Shown: one piece after another, positions 24,779 to 33,113 of the stretch | Numbering within the stretch: position 1 is the stretch's first letter | How the letters are laid out: each line of letters opens with the position of its first letter | DNA from: an uncultured Verrucomicrobiales bacterium | GTDB lineage: Bacteria; Verrucomicrobiota; Verrucomicrobiia; Verrucomicrobiales; Akkermansiaceae | Length of the DNA stretch: 64,000 nt | Reading direction: 5' to 3' | Assembly (NCBI GenBank): GCA_949373085.1 | Contig: CASICJ010000047.1 | Coordinates: forward strand, 53,111-117,110 | Made by a program: the position numbers and the translations under genes | The notes under the pieces: model-generated | Told to the model about the DNA's origin: nothing | What the model saw: only the letters and a program-made list of their open reading frames with translations | Database searches by the model: none

Positions 24779-25312
24779 GTGAAAGCTGTGTGTTTTTTCT
24801 CCCTAGCCTGTCTCTCTGCTCTTATGACGGCGTGCACGGTTTACGAGGATGTGGATCCCCACATGAAGGGTTGGCGGTCGCCAGCCTTGTCAGCGCTAGA
24901 TCAATTTGGCCAACAGGTAGATATTAAGCATGCTATATCTGGCCCGTGGGCGGTCGTTTTCTTCTACCCAAAAGCGGATACGCCGGGATGAATCAAACAA
25001 GTAAAATCGCTGCGGTCTGCATTTGCGGTATTGACGGAAAATAAGATTCAAGTGATCGGCGTCTCCATGGACACGATCGCCGAGCAACGAGCTTTCTCGG
25101 AGAAGTTCGATATTCCCTTCCCCCTTCTTTGCGATACGACCGGAATAATTTGTGAGGCCTATCGAGTCGAGCATCCCAAGAGTAGGCCACGTCGTGAGAC
25201 TTTCCTATTTCGGAATGGAGTGCTGGTGCACCATGATCGCGCCGTGAATCCGCTGTCTCAGGCGAGCGACGTCATTATTAGTATTAATGAGCTGGTTGGT
25301 GATGAGTCGTAG
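24779..25312 (+). CDS. Putative selenocysteine peroxiredoxin (Prx/BCP-like) lipoprotein with in-frame TGA
   Basis: One continuous frame of 177 residues, interrupted only by TGA at 24989-24991. The start is GTG at 24779 with AGGGTGA five bases upstream. The N-terminus is a lipoprotein signal with lipobox ALMTAC. The thioredoxin fold follows: 'SPALSALDQFGQQVDI', 'AVVFFYPKADTPG', then TGA, then IKQVKSLRSAF, 'VIGVSMDTIAEQRAFSEKF' and 'PFPLLCDTTGII'. In peroxiredoxins this line reads YPKADTPGCT, so the TGA occupies the peroxidatic Cys codon. A SECIS-like hairpin lies 16 bases downstream. The best reading is Sec insertion. The alternative is a nonsense mutation of a Cys codon. Role: reduction of periplasmic or membrane peroxides. 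No classic resolving Cys at +5. Confidence 0.78.
25008..25027 (+). promoter_or_regulatory. Candidate bacterial SECIS element
   Basis: RNA hairpin within the coding sequence: CGC (25008-25010) and TGC (25011-25013) pair with GCA (25019-25021) and GCG (25025-25027), leaving a TTT bulge on the 3' side and a five-base loop GGTCT (25014-25018). The loop begins 22 bases after the TGA. E. coli fdhF has the closely similar UGC-AGGUCU-GCA at about the same distance, with the G-G-U contacted by SelB. Loop G at the first position and the spacing fit bacterial SECIS rules. Confidence 0.62.
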
Positions 25313-25482
25313 TAGGACCTGATTCATCTGGTCACTCTGGTTATAGGTCGCGCCTTGGTTGGCCTTGATAAAGCTGCAAACCCTTTGAGGAGAAGGGGGC
25401 GGTGTCGTGCTTACCCTAAAATTCTAAAACTGATAATCTCTAGTTGGATCACCCCGGATTCTATCTCATGGCGGCGGTCATT

Positions 25483-26244
25483 TTAGGGCAAGTTTCGAAG
25501 GCGGATATTTTTGAATTCGATCGGGGAACCTTCGGATTCAAGGCAGAGAAATCCTTCGGCGGGGTTGCAGTTGGTTCCGCCCGAAACTTCTTCGCCATTT
25601 ACCCAAAGGCGTACCTCACCGTTGATGGCTCGGATGTAGTAGTGGTTCCATTCGTTGATGCCTTTGGTGAGACGTTTGGTTGGGAAGCTGCGTTTGCCGT
25701 TTGGAGCGACAGGTGGAAAGGGCTTCATTTTAGCTGGTCCGGTGGGGAAGACATCACCATGGGAGGTGAACCAATCAGAAGGTTTCCCTTTATTTTTTTC
25801 CCAGTTGGTCTCGTATCCAAGGTCGAGAACCTGCACCTCGATGCCATCGGGGAGGCGGCCTTTTCCGGCGGCAAGTTTTTCGATAGAAGCGGGACTGGCC
25901 CAAGCGAAAATTCCTGAGTTACCCGCGTGTTTTTTGTGCATCCACTCGCAGACCAGTTCGAAGTTTTTGGTTGGCTTCTTCATGCGAATGACGCCCACTG
26001 GACTTCCGGTGCAGAAGGCATGACCGCCGTCCCAGGCCCAGGTTTCGGGCTTGCAGTTGACATTCACAAAGTCCTCACCGGTGAGCTCAAGCCACCCTTG
26101 CCCGGTGCCGTCGACAAAGGCTTTTTTTACGTCGGAATTAGTTTTGGATTTCGTCTCCTTTTCGTCAGAGAAGCTCGGGGTGACAAAGATACCGAGGAAG
26201 ATGGCCCCAAGGATCGGGTGGTTACGGAAAAGTTTCAGAATCAT
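25483..26244 (-). CDS. Exported DUF1080 / 3-keto-disaccharide hydrolase family protein
   Basis: 253 aa from ATG at 26244. A start seven codons upstream is possible but less likely. Signal sequence: FRNHPILGAIFLGIFVTPSFS. The PF06439 fold shows 'WLELTGEDFVNVNCKPETW', 'KNFELVCEWMHKKHAGNSGIF' (about 100-120), 'LPDGIEVQVLDLGYE', 'GDVFPTGPAKMKPF' and 'INEWNHYYIRAINGEVRLW'. It is the longer subtype of the family, compared with the copy at 18145. It is divergent from a Tat-exported Gfo/Idh gene over 65 bases, so the two are likely co-regulated for periplasmic oxidation and cleavage of a glycoside. Confidence 0.88.
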   Translation of the reverse strand: MILKLFRNHPILGAIFLGIFVTPSFSDEKETKSKTNSDVKKAFVDGTGQGWLELTGEDFVNVNCKPETWAWDGGHAFCTGSPVGVIRMKKPTKNFELVCEWMHKKHAGNSGIFAWASPASIEKLAAGKGRLPDGIEVQVLDLGYETNWEKNKGKPSDWFTSHGDVFPTGPAKMKPFPPVAPNGKRSFPTKRLTKGINEWNHYYIRAINGEVRLWVNGEEVSGGTNCNPAEGFLCLESEGSPIEFKNIRLRNLP

Positions 26245-26257
26245 GGTCTTGCAATAC

Positions 26258-26294
26258 GCGATCAAGATCGCAAACTTGTCGGAATCTCTGACAA
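26258..26294. promoter_or_regulatory. Two inverted repeats between divergent DUF1080 and Gfo/Idh genes
   Basis: GCGATC-AA-GATCGC (26258-26271) is a perfect 14-base palindrome. TTGTC-N9-GACAA (26276-26294) follows at once. The first dyad has a LacI-family-like shape. Both lie in the 65-base region shared by the divergent starts and could be operators controlling both genes. Confidence 0.4.
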
Positions 26295-26309
26295 ATCCGA
26301 TTTAAAGTT

Positions 26310-27626
26310 ATGAATAAACAAAATTCAAATTTCAGCCGACGAAAGTTTGTCGGCTTTGGTCTCGCTTCCGCTCTTGCTCCTTCGGTGGTGCGAGGAAAAT
26401 CGCCAAACGGGAAACTCAATATGGGAATCATCGGCTCTGGTGGCCGTGGGGGAGCAAACTTGAACGGAGTTAAGGCAGAGAACATCCATACTCTTTGCGA
26501 TATCAACCGAAAGACACTTGAGGCGGTGCAGAAACGATTTAATGGAGCAAATACAACGACCGATTGGCGCGAAGTGGTAAGTAATCCGGACATAGATGCG
26601 GTGGTGATTAGCACGGCGGATCACCATCATGCTCCGGCGGCGATTGCAGCGATGAGGGCTGGGAAACATGTTTATTGTGAGAAACCGCTGGCTCATACAG
26701 TTCAGGAAGCACGCTGGATGCAGGAGGAATATGCAAAAGCAAAGGGTAAGATTGCGACTCAAATGGGAACGCAAATTCATGCAGGGGGGAGTTATCGTCG
26801 CGCCGTGGAATTAATCCAAGCCGGGGCGATTGGCCGGGTGAAAGAGGCGCACGTCTGGTGCAGCCGGAGCATTCGTGATGTGGAACAGGCGGTTCTCGAG
26901 AAGCAAGCAGTGCCTGATTACTTTGACTGGGATGTCTGGCTTGGGCCAGCCGCCGACCGAGCATACAACGAAGGATATTGGAAGGGCGGTAATTTAAATT
27001 GGAATCGTCGCTGGGAGTTCGGGAATGGCGTTCCTGGAGATATGGGGAGTCATTTGATCGATTTGGCGTGGTGGGCGTTGAAGCTTCGGCACCCAACTAA
27101 GATTTCCTCACAGGGCCCAGCGCCTGATTCAATTGGCGCTGCACCATGGCAGGAAATCACTTGGCAGCATCCTGATGATGTGAAGGTGGTGTGGTATCAT
27201 GGTCCTGAAGGAATGAAGCGCCGGAGTGAGGTTCTTCAGCCAATGGTGGGCAACGACACCAAAATTAGTAAGTGGGGAATTGGCGTGGCCTTCGTCGGTG
27301 AAAATGGAGTGTTGGTCTCCGATTACGGTAAAAATATCCTCAGCCCGTCTTCCAAGTTTAAAGATTACCAGAGGCCCGAGCAGTCGATCGCGCCTTCCGC
27401 AGGTCACTACAATGAATGGCTTAAGGCCTGTCGGGGTGAAGGTGAAACACTCTGCAACTTTGATTACTCGGGGTCATTAATTGAGCACAATTTGCTTGGG
27501 AATGTGGCCCATCGCGCAGGCCAGACGCTTGAGTGGGATGCCAAAAATTTTAAAATTACTAATGATGAAGCGGCGAACAAACTCCTAACGAAAAAGTATC
27601 GCAAAGGCTGGGAGATCAATGGCTGA
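26310..27626 (+). CDS. Tat-exported Gfo/Idh/MocA family oxidoreductase
   Basis: 438 aa. Tat signal NFSRRKFVGFGLASALAPSV. Rossmann motif MGIIGSGGRGGANL (38-51), 'DAVVISTADHHHAPAAIAAM' and the signature YCEKPLAHTVQEA (about 121-133). The C-terminal domain has 'PDYFDWDVWLGPA' and 'GDMGSHLIDLAWWAL', typical of the exported subgroup found in large numbers in Verrucomicrobiota and Planctomycetota. It probably performs NAD-dependent redox chemistry on a sugar in the periplasm, paired with the divergent DUF1080 hydrolase. Confidence 0.9.
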   Translation: MNKQNSNFSRRKFVGFGLASALAPSVVRGKSPNGKLNMGIIGSGGRGGANLNGVKAENIHTLCDINRKTLEAVQKRFNGANTTTDWREVVSNPDIDAVVISTADHHHAPAAIAAMRAGKHVYCEKPLAHTVQEARWMQEEYAKAKGKIATQMGTQIHAGGSYRRAVELIQAGAIGRVKEAHVWCSRSIRDVEQAVLEKQAVPDYFDWDVWLGPAADRAYNEGYWKGGNLNWNRRWEFGNGVPGDMGSHLIDLAWWALKLRHPTKISSQGPAPDSIGAAPWQEITWQHPDDVKVVWYHGPEGMKRRSEVLQPMVGNDTKISKWGIGVAFVGENGVLVSDYGKNILSPSSKFKDYQRPEQSIAPSAGHYNEWLKACRGEGETLCNFDYSGSLIEHNLLGNVAHRAGQTLEWDAKNFKITNDEAANKLLTKKYRKGWEING

Positions 27627-27770
27627 TCGAATGTTTTTTTATCCCTAAGGCGTGCGGATGTCTTCAAAGGGCTCAAAAGGGGCCCGCCCTTTCGCTTCGA
27701 GAGACAATTGATCGCTAATGCAAGGCAATCGAGCGACAGCAAATTGACGAAAAAGGGGGTAGAAGCCAAC

Positions 27771-28562
27771 ATGCAGTTGCTCCCAACTCTCCAGACCCGG
27801 GTCACCGGTTGTGGGAAAAGCCTCTCGACTTCTGTCCTGGTGGCTATTGTGGGTATAGGAGTAATTTGTACTACGCTAGCTTTCATCACCCGGGTTCACT
27901 TTGCCATGAGTGAAACACAGACACAGTATGAACCGGTAATGGTCAATCACACCAAGAGTGTTCGCGAAAAGTCTCAGGTCGAGCCTAGCTTTGCCCCCGA
28001 GCGAATGATTACGGTTTCAAATGGCCCATCTCTTGCGCGGTCTGAAGCGCTTGTTTTAAGTAAGAAGCAGCCAGAATTCATTGATGTTCCTGAGCCTGAG
28101 CTTCCAGTAGACGAGCTTTTAGTGATTGAGGAGTTGGATCTCAAAACCCGTTTTGAGGAAAAGGCCGATCTCGGGAAGGTGAAAATCAGTTCCACCATTG
28201 CGGAGAAGAGCCCGCTGGCCAGGCGTTCGGGTCCTACCGAAGCTGAACTTCTGGAGCGCGAAAAAGCTCGGCTTGCTGGAGTAGTGACACATCAAGCCTT
28301 AGTAGTGTCCCAGAGCACGCCCCATTATCCCAGGAGTGCTCGGCGCAAAGGTTTCCAAGGCCGCGTGGTCGTAACCGTGACCGTTGGGACCTCCGGGAGA
28401 GTTTCTAGCTGTCAAATTTCACAGAGTAGTGGACATTCGTCGCTTGATCAATCGGCGGTGAGTGCAGCCCGGCGCTATCGCTTTTTCCCTGCCAAAAACG
28501 GCCTGGGTCAGGCTATCAGCGTGCGAAAGGCTATACCTTTTAACTTTCAGCTTACCAGCTAG
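27771..28562 (+). CDS. TonB-like energy transducer
   Basis: 263 aa from ATG at 27771 (GGGGG about 11 bases upstream). One N-terminal TM helix (STSVLVAIVGIGVICTTLAF), a long periplasmic linker rich in Glu, Val and Pro (QPEFIDVPEPELPVDELLVI) and a C-terminal TonB domain (HYPRSARRKGFQGRVVVTVT ... SSLDQSAVSAARRYRFFPA). No ExbB/ExbD nearby, so it must use a complex encoded elsewhere. The downstream gene, 88 bases on, encodes a TonB-dependent receptor, so this is probably a dedicated TonB for it. Confidence 0.9.
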   Translation: MQLLPTLQTRVTGCGKSLSTSVLVAIVGIGVICTTLAFITRVHFAMSETQTQYEPVMVNHTKSVREKSQVEPSFAPERMITVSNGPSLARSEALVLSKKQPEFIDVPEPELPVDELLVIEELDLKTRFEEKADLGKVKISSTIAEKSPLARRSGPTEAELLEREKARLAGVVTHQALVVSQSTPHYPRSARRKGFQGRVVVTVTVGTSGRVSSCQISQSSGHSSLDQSAVSAARRYRFFPAKNGLGQAISVRKAIPFNFQLTS

Positions 28563-28607
28563 GGACGGCCTAATTGATATTGGAACCTAAAAGTTTTGCC
28601 CATCGTT

Positions 28608-28626
28608 GCTAATGCGACTCATTATC
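28608..28626. promoter_or_regulatory. Fur-box-like site upstream of the TonB-dependent receptor
   Basis: A 19-base site that matches the classical Fur consensus (GATAATGATAATCATTATC) at 15 of 19 positions by my count, including the inverted core TAATG...CATTA. It ends 24 bases before the ATG of the FecA-like receptor. Iron-dependent repression is inferred. Confidence 0.55.
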
Positions 28627-28650
28627 AAGAAAATAAATACAAATACACAA

Positions 28651-30858
28651 ATGACAAAAAACATCGGAATATTCTCCCTGACCTCAGCTCTTGCGGTCGG
28701 TGTACTAGCGGCGCAAGACGCTATCGAAACATTGGCGACTGTTGACGTAATCGGCAGTAGTGAAAACGTCCTAGGGTTAACCGGATCTGGAGCCTTCATT
28801 GAGGCTGAAGATTACCAAAGGAAAGGTATTACAAATATTCAGCAGATCCTTCGGAAAGTCCCGGGTGTTTACATTCGAGAAGAAGACGGTTTCGGAAACT
28901 TTCCCAACATCTCCCTTCGTGGAGGTGATGGAACGCGCAATGAAAAAGTCACCGTCATGGAGGACGGGATCTTGACTGCACCTGCTGCTTACTCGGCGCC
29001 TTCTGCTTATTACTCGCCCCGTGCCGGCCGCATGTCGGGAATCGAGGTTTTGAAAGGATCAAGTCAAATTAAGTATGGTCCTCACACAACTGGCGGAGTA
29101 ATCAACTTCCTTTCCACGGAAATTCCATCGGAAGAGACTTTCTACACCCGCAACACCTACGGAACCTATAACACATTGCTTTCCCATAATTATTATGGTG
29201 ACACCGTTAGGACCGCGACAGGAACATTCGGATACCTTTTAGAGCTTTTCCATCACTCTAGTGGCGGATTCCGCGACATTGATGCAGGCGGTGGGTTGTC
29301 CAGCTCTAACAATACGGGGTTCAAGCTTACCGAGCCCATGATTAAACTTTTCTGGGAACCAGATTCAGCACTTCGCCAGCGATTTGAATTCAAGTATGGC
29401 TATCAAGATTTTAACTCTGATGAGTCTTATATTGGCCTCACCGAAGACGATGTTCGCAACAATCCAAATCGGCGCTATTCGGGAACACGTTTCGATAATA
29501 TGGCGTCAGAACACCATCGCTCTTACTTGAAGTATCGCGTGGAGCCTAGCGAAAATCTTAATTTTGAATTTGCGGCATATTACAATCAGTTTTCCCGTAA
29601 TTGGGCGAAGGTAGACGATATTGTAGGTGGAGCGAACTCAGTTCGTGGGGCCCTTGCGACTGGTAATGGATTAGAAATCCTTCAAATGACCGGACCAGGT
29701 TCATTGATATTCCGAAATAATAACCGCGACTATTCTGCCTATGGTTATCAGTTTCAGGGCGATTACTCTTTTGCCTCTGGTAATGTAGAGCACCTCTTGC
29801 AATTCGGAGCGCGTTACCATCGTGACGATGTTCGCCGTTTCCAAAATGATGAGCAGATTAATCTCGGTGCCACTGGAGGTGTCACCGACCGTGTTGTGGG
29901 CGCTCCTGGAAGCCAAGGAAATCGTTACCAGCAAACTGACGCTCTCGCTTTTTGGGTCGAAGATGAAATTTCTGTCGGTAATTTGACTGTCAGCCCCGGT
30001 GTTCGTTATGAGCATCTTGATCAATCGTTTAACGACTTCAACAAAGATCAGTCTGGAACCAGCTCCTTTGACTTGTTTTCTCCTGGAGTCGGATTCAATT
30101 ACGACCTTGATGGTTCTGCGGTAGCATACGGAGGCATATATCGAGGAATGTCAACTCCGGGACCTCGTTCCGCTGCCAAGAGTGGAGTCCTAGAAGAGGA
30201 GTCTATGGGCTACGAATTGGGCTACCGTTACCAGAGCCCAAAGGTCAGCTATGACTTTGCTGCTTTCTTCACTGACTTCGATAACCTCATCGCAACGGAT
30301 GCCGGCCTTGGCGCTGTTGAGAATGCCAAAAATATTGGAGAAGCTGAAGTGTTCGGTTTGGAGGCTCAGGTTTCCTATGATCCTCTTGCGGAGAGTGGGG
30401 GCGAACTATCGCTGCCCATGTATATCAGTGCCACTTGGACTGATGCAACTTTGACTTCTACAATTACCGAAGGTGGAGGTGATGATATTTTTGCTGGAGC
30501 CACCGATGGTTCGCAAATGCCTTACATGCCTGAGTGGCAGTTGGCTGCTGGGGTTGCTCTCGCGAAAGGAGACTGGAGTCTCGCCTTGGATGCAACGTTT
30601 GTTTCGGATGCTTTCGGCACCGCGCAAAATATTGACTCCCCAAGTCAGGATACTACTGGAGCTGGAGCGCGTGCAGGTAAGATTGATGAGCTTCTGCTCT
30701 TTGACCTGACAGGAACTTACGATATCACTGAGAATGTGACCTTACTCGCTGGAGTGAATAACCTCTTTGATGAGCGTGGAATCACTTCCCGCCTCGCCCG
30801 CGGACCTCGCGCAAACATTGGCCGAAATGCCTTCTTAGGTTTCGAAGCGAAGTTCTAA
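28651..30858 (+). CDS. FecA-like TonB-dependent outer-membrane receptor
   Basis: 735 aa from ATG at 28651. Signal peptide TKNIGIFSLTSALAVGVLAA. Near the mature N-terminus is a TonB-box-like ETLATVDVIG. The plug domain has 'NIQQILRKVPGVYIREEDG', 'ISLRGGDGTRNEKVTVMEDG' and 'IEVLKGSSQIKYGPHTTGGV'. The ~22-strand barrel ends in 'NAFLGFEAKF', with the aromatic C-terminal residue needed for BAM assembly. 'DESYIGLTEDD' with 'NPNRRYSGTRFD' is characteristic of ferric-dicitrate-type (FecA-family) receptors. The Fur-like box upstream fits iron uptake. Ligand specificity is inferred. Confidence 0.9.
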   Translation: MTKNIGIFSLTSALAVGVLAAQDAIETLATVDVIGSSENVLGLTGSGAFIEAEDYQRKGITNIQQILRKVPGVYIREEDGFGNFPNISLRGGDGTRNEKVTVMEDGILTAPAAYSAPSAYYSPRAGRMSGIEVLKGSSQIKYGPHTTGGVINFLSTEIPSEETFYTRNTYGTYNTLLSHNYYGDTVRTATGTFGYLLELFHHSSGGFRDIDAGGGLSSSNNTGFKLTEPMIKLFWEPDSALRQRFEFKYGYQDFNSDESYIGLTEDDVRNNPNRRYSGTRFDNMASEHHRSYLKYRVEPSENLNFEFAAYYNQFSRNWAKVDDIVGGANSVRGALATGNGLEILQMTGPGSLIFRNNNRDYSAYGYQFQGDYSFASGNVEHLLQFGARYHRDDVRRFQNDEQINLGATGGVTDRVVGAPGSQGNRYQQTDALAFWVEDEISVGNLTVSPGVRYEHLDQSFNDFNKDQSGTSSFDLFSPGVGFNYDLDGSAVAYGGIYRGMSTPGPRSAAKSGVLEEESMGYELGYRYQSPKVSYDFAAFFTDFDNLIATDAGLGAVENAKNIGEAEVFGLEAQVSYDPLAESGGELSLPMYISATWTDATLTSTITEGGGDDIFAGATDGSQMPYMPEWQLAAGVALAKGDWSLALDATFVSDAFGTAQNIDSPSQDTTGAGARAGKIDELLLFDLTGTYDITENVTLLAGVNNLFDERGITSRLARGPRANIGRNAFLGFEAKF

Positions 30859-30883
30859 GATTCTTCAATTGAGATACATAACC

Positions 30884-30926
30884 AAAGGACGGTCTGGGAT
30901 CAATTGATCTTGGGCCGTCTTTGTTT
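30884..30926 (+). terminator. Terminator of the TonB-dependent receptor gene
   Basis: Stem AAAGGACGG.../...CCGTCTTT with an inner dyad GATCAATTGATC, followed by a T-rich run (TTTGTTTG). It lies about 25 bases after the stop codon. Confidence 0.8.
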
Positions 30927-31095
30927 GTCTGAGGCGCTTTTCTTTTATGTTTTATTGGGTTTAGAAGAAAAAGTTGGAAGGTTTTGTAGAAGGCGATGGG
31001 TTAAAGTTGTTGGGAATTGCTTTGAAATACTGCTAAGACGTCGATCAAATTGTCTTGTTAGGGGAGGTTCATTATCCTATCTCTACCTCCCGACC

Positions 31096-31263
31096 ATGAA
31101 GTGTTTGTCAACAATCCGGATTACCTTGAGCTGCTTTGCGGCGTCCGGTTCCAGCCTCTTGGCTGCTGACCAAGCTGTGGAAACGGCTTCGGTCCCCGAG
31201 CCTTCGGCGATCTTGATAGGCGGGTTGTGTGGTATTTTTTTTCTGCTTTGGCGGCGCAAGTAA
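31096..31263 (+). CDS. 55-aa minimal PEP-CTERM protein
   Basis: Starts at ATG 31096. The upstream in-frame extension to 30904 has no signal-peptide character and is rejected. Residues 1-23 form a signal peptide (CLSTIRITLSCFAASGSSLLAA). Then about 9 residues of mature chain (DQAVETASV) lead directly to the sorting signal PEPSAILIGGLCGIFFLLWRRK: the Pro-Glu-Pro motif, a TM helix and a basic end. There is no domain between the two signals. It lies two genes upstream of the exosortase (33114), its presumed processing enzyme. Confidence 0.75.
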   Translation: MKCLSTIRITLSCFAASGSSLLAADQAVETASVPEPSAILIGGLCGIFFLLWRRK

Positions 31264-31380
31264 TAGGCTGGCTAGTTGGTAGTACTTTCGTTTCTTACTT
31301 GCATATCTAGATAAACCCTGAGATTCCGCGCGTCTCCCCAAGCGCTTGCGGCCTTTGTGCCAAACGCTAATTGATACGCC

Positions 31381-33060
31381 ATGGATACCCCTATGTTTGC
31401 CGATCTCGGCCTCCCCGATGTTCTCCTTTCTGCCGTGCTCGACATGGGGTTTGAGAGTCCTTCGCCTATTCAAGCGAAGACTATTCCGCTCGCTCTGGAG
31501 GGAAAGGATCTCATTGGTCTTTCTCAGACCGGTTCTGGAAAAACGGCGGCATTCGCGCTGCCGACTCTTGCTGGAATCGATGCCCATCTTGCTGAGCCTC
31601 AAGCTTTGATTGTTTGCCCGACTCGTGAGCTCGCAGTGCAGGTCTGCGAAGAAGTATTTCGGCTCGGTTGTAAAATAAAAGGTTTGCGAGCTCTGCCAGT
31701 TTATGGTGGTGCGCCCATTGATCGTCAGTTAAAAGGACTCCGGAAAGGAGCCCACATCGTGGTGGGAACACCGGGTCGTTTGCTCGACCATTTAAAGCGC
31801 CGTAGCTTTGACCCGCGAAATATCAAGACTGTGATTCTTGACGAGGCAGACCGCATGCTAGACATGGGTTTTCAAGAGGAGATGGAAGAGTTACTGGCGG
31901 CGTTGCCTCAAGATCGTCAAACGATGTTTTTTTCCGCGACGATGAATCGTCGTGTGAGTCGCCTGATTGATAATTTTGGGAAGAAGCCCCAGACTATCGA
32001 AATCGAGCGTAAGTCGCTTACGGTCGATGCCATCGACCAGTCGTGCTATGAGGTTCGGCAGCGTTCGAAAGTGGAAGTGCTTTCCCGGTTGCTCGATATT
32101 AATCCTCCCCGACTTGCGCTGGTTTTTTGTAATACCAAGCGGTTGGTTGACGAGGTTACCGAGGGTTTGTTGGCGAGGGGCTATGCCGTTGACCGTTTGC
32201 ATGGGGACATGACTCAACAGATGCGCGAGCGGGTTCTGGCGAGGTTTCGTGAGAGTACCATTGAGATTCTGATCGCAACTGATGTGGCGGCACGTGGTTT
32301 GGATGTCGACGATATCGATTTGGTGGTAAATTACGAGATTCCTCACGATCCGGAAGATTACGTTCATCGGATTGGCCGGACGGGGCGAGCCGGGCGCTCG
32401 GGCCGAGCCGTCAGTTTTGTTTTTGGTCGAGATATCTATCGTCTCCAGACAATCGAGAAATACACCCGCCAAAGTATTCGGCGGGAAAGAGTGCCGAGTC
32501 AGGAGCAAGTCGAAGGTAAGCGTGCAGACAAACTCTTCCAGACGGTCCAAGAGCGACTGGAGAGTGGAAAGCTCGGGGATTATCAAAGTTACCTCGATCG
32601 GCTGTTAGAACAGGGACACACCGCGACCGATATCGCCAATGCAGCCTTTACCTTACTGCGTGAATCAACAACGCGGGAAGGTGAGTTCATAGCCGAAGAC
32701 AAGCAGAAAGAAGCCTTTGCCAATGAGAAGCAGCGTTCGAGTTGGCGCGATGAAAAGCGTGATCGTAAGGAGCGACCGGAACGTGACCGCAAATCAAGGC
32801 CGGAGCGAAATAATTCAAAGGGAATGTCTTGCTTGTTCATGAGCATTGGAAAAGCCCAGCATATTAAGCCTGGGGATATCGCTGGAATGATCTACCGCGA
32901 GTGCGAGGTGCCGGATGGCTCGTTGGGTAAAATCACCATTTTTCCAAAGCATACCCTGGTCGATGTTAGCGAAGAGGTCTCGGGTGATGTCATTAACGGG
33001 CTCAAGAACGCGAAGCTTCGTGGAAGATCGTTTAAGGTGGACCGTGACCGGCGGGGGTGA
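31381..33060 (+). CDS. DEAD-box RNA helicase with DbpA-type C-terminal RNA-binding domain
   Basis: 559 aa. Full DEAD core: Q motif '[14 protein letters not shown]', motif [26 protein letters not shown], and [13 protein letters not shown]. After residue ~360 come a helical dimerisation-like region, a basic Lys/Arg/Glu linker ([19 protein letters not shown]) and a DbpA-like RRM-fold domain (about 480-555, [20 protein letters not shown] ... [14 protein letters not shown]). The architecture is that of CsdA/DeaD, used in ribosome assembly and RNA decay in the cold. The gene precedes the exosortase operon by 53 bases, but its function is separate. Confidence 0.95.
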   Translation: MDTPMFADLGLPDVLLSAVLDMGFESPSPIQAKTIPLALEGKDLIGLSQTGSGKTAAFALPTLAGIDAHLAEPQALIVCPTRELAVQVCEEVFRLGCKIKGLRALPVYGGAPIDRQLKGLRKGAHIVVGTPGRLLDHLKRRSFDPRNIKTVILDEADRMLDMGFQEEMEELLAALPQDRQTMFFSATMNRRVSRLIDNFGKKPQTIEIERKSLTVDAIDQSCYEVRQRSKVEVLSRLLDINPPRLALVFCNTKRLVDEVTEGLLARGYAVDRLHGDMTQQMRERVLARFRESTIEILIATDVAARGLDVDDIDLVVNYEIPHDPEDYVHRIGRTGRAGRSGRAVSFVFGRDIYRLQTIEKYTRQSIRRERVPSQEQVEGKRADKLFQTVQERLESGKLGDYQSYLDRLLEQGHTATDIANAAFTLLRESTTREGEFIAEDKQKEAFANEKQRSSWRDEKRDRKERPERDRKSRPERNNSKGMSCLFMSIGKAQHIKPGDIAGMIYRECEVPDGSLGKITIFPKHTLVDVSEEVSGDVINGLKNAKLRGRSFKVDRDRRG

Positions 33061-33113
33061 GAAGCCGCTTTGGGCTTGCTGAAAAGCCAGAGAATGTCGT
33101 TAATCAACTCGCG

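Noticed and set aside
27666..27691. AAAGGGC/GCCCTTT hairpin after the Tat-exported Gfo/Idh gene as terminator
   Set aside because: No T run follows the stem. It may be a weak or Rho-assisted end, but I cannot support it.
30904..31095. N-terminal extension of the PEP-CTERM protein
   Set aside because: The extra 64 codons place charged residues before the clear signal peptide that begins at 31096.
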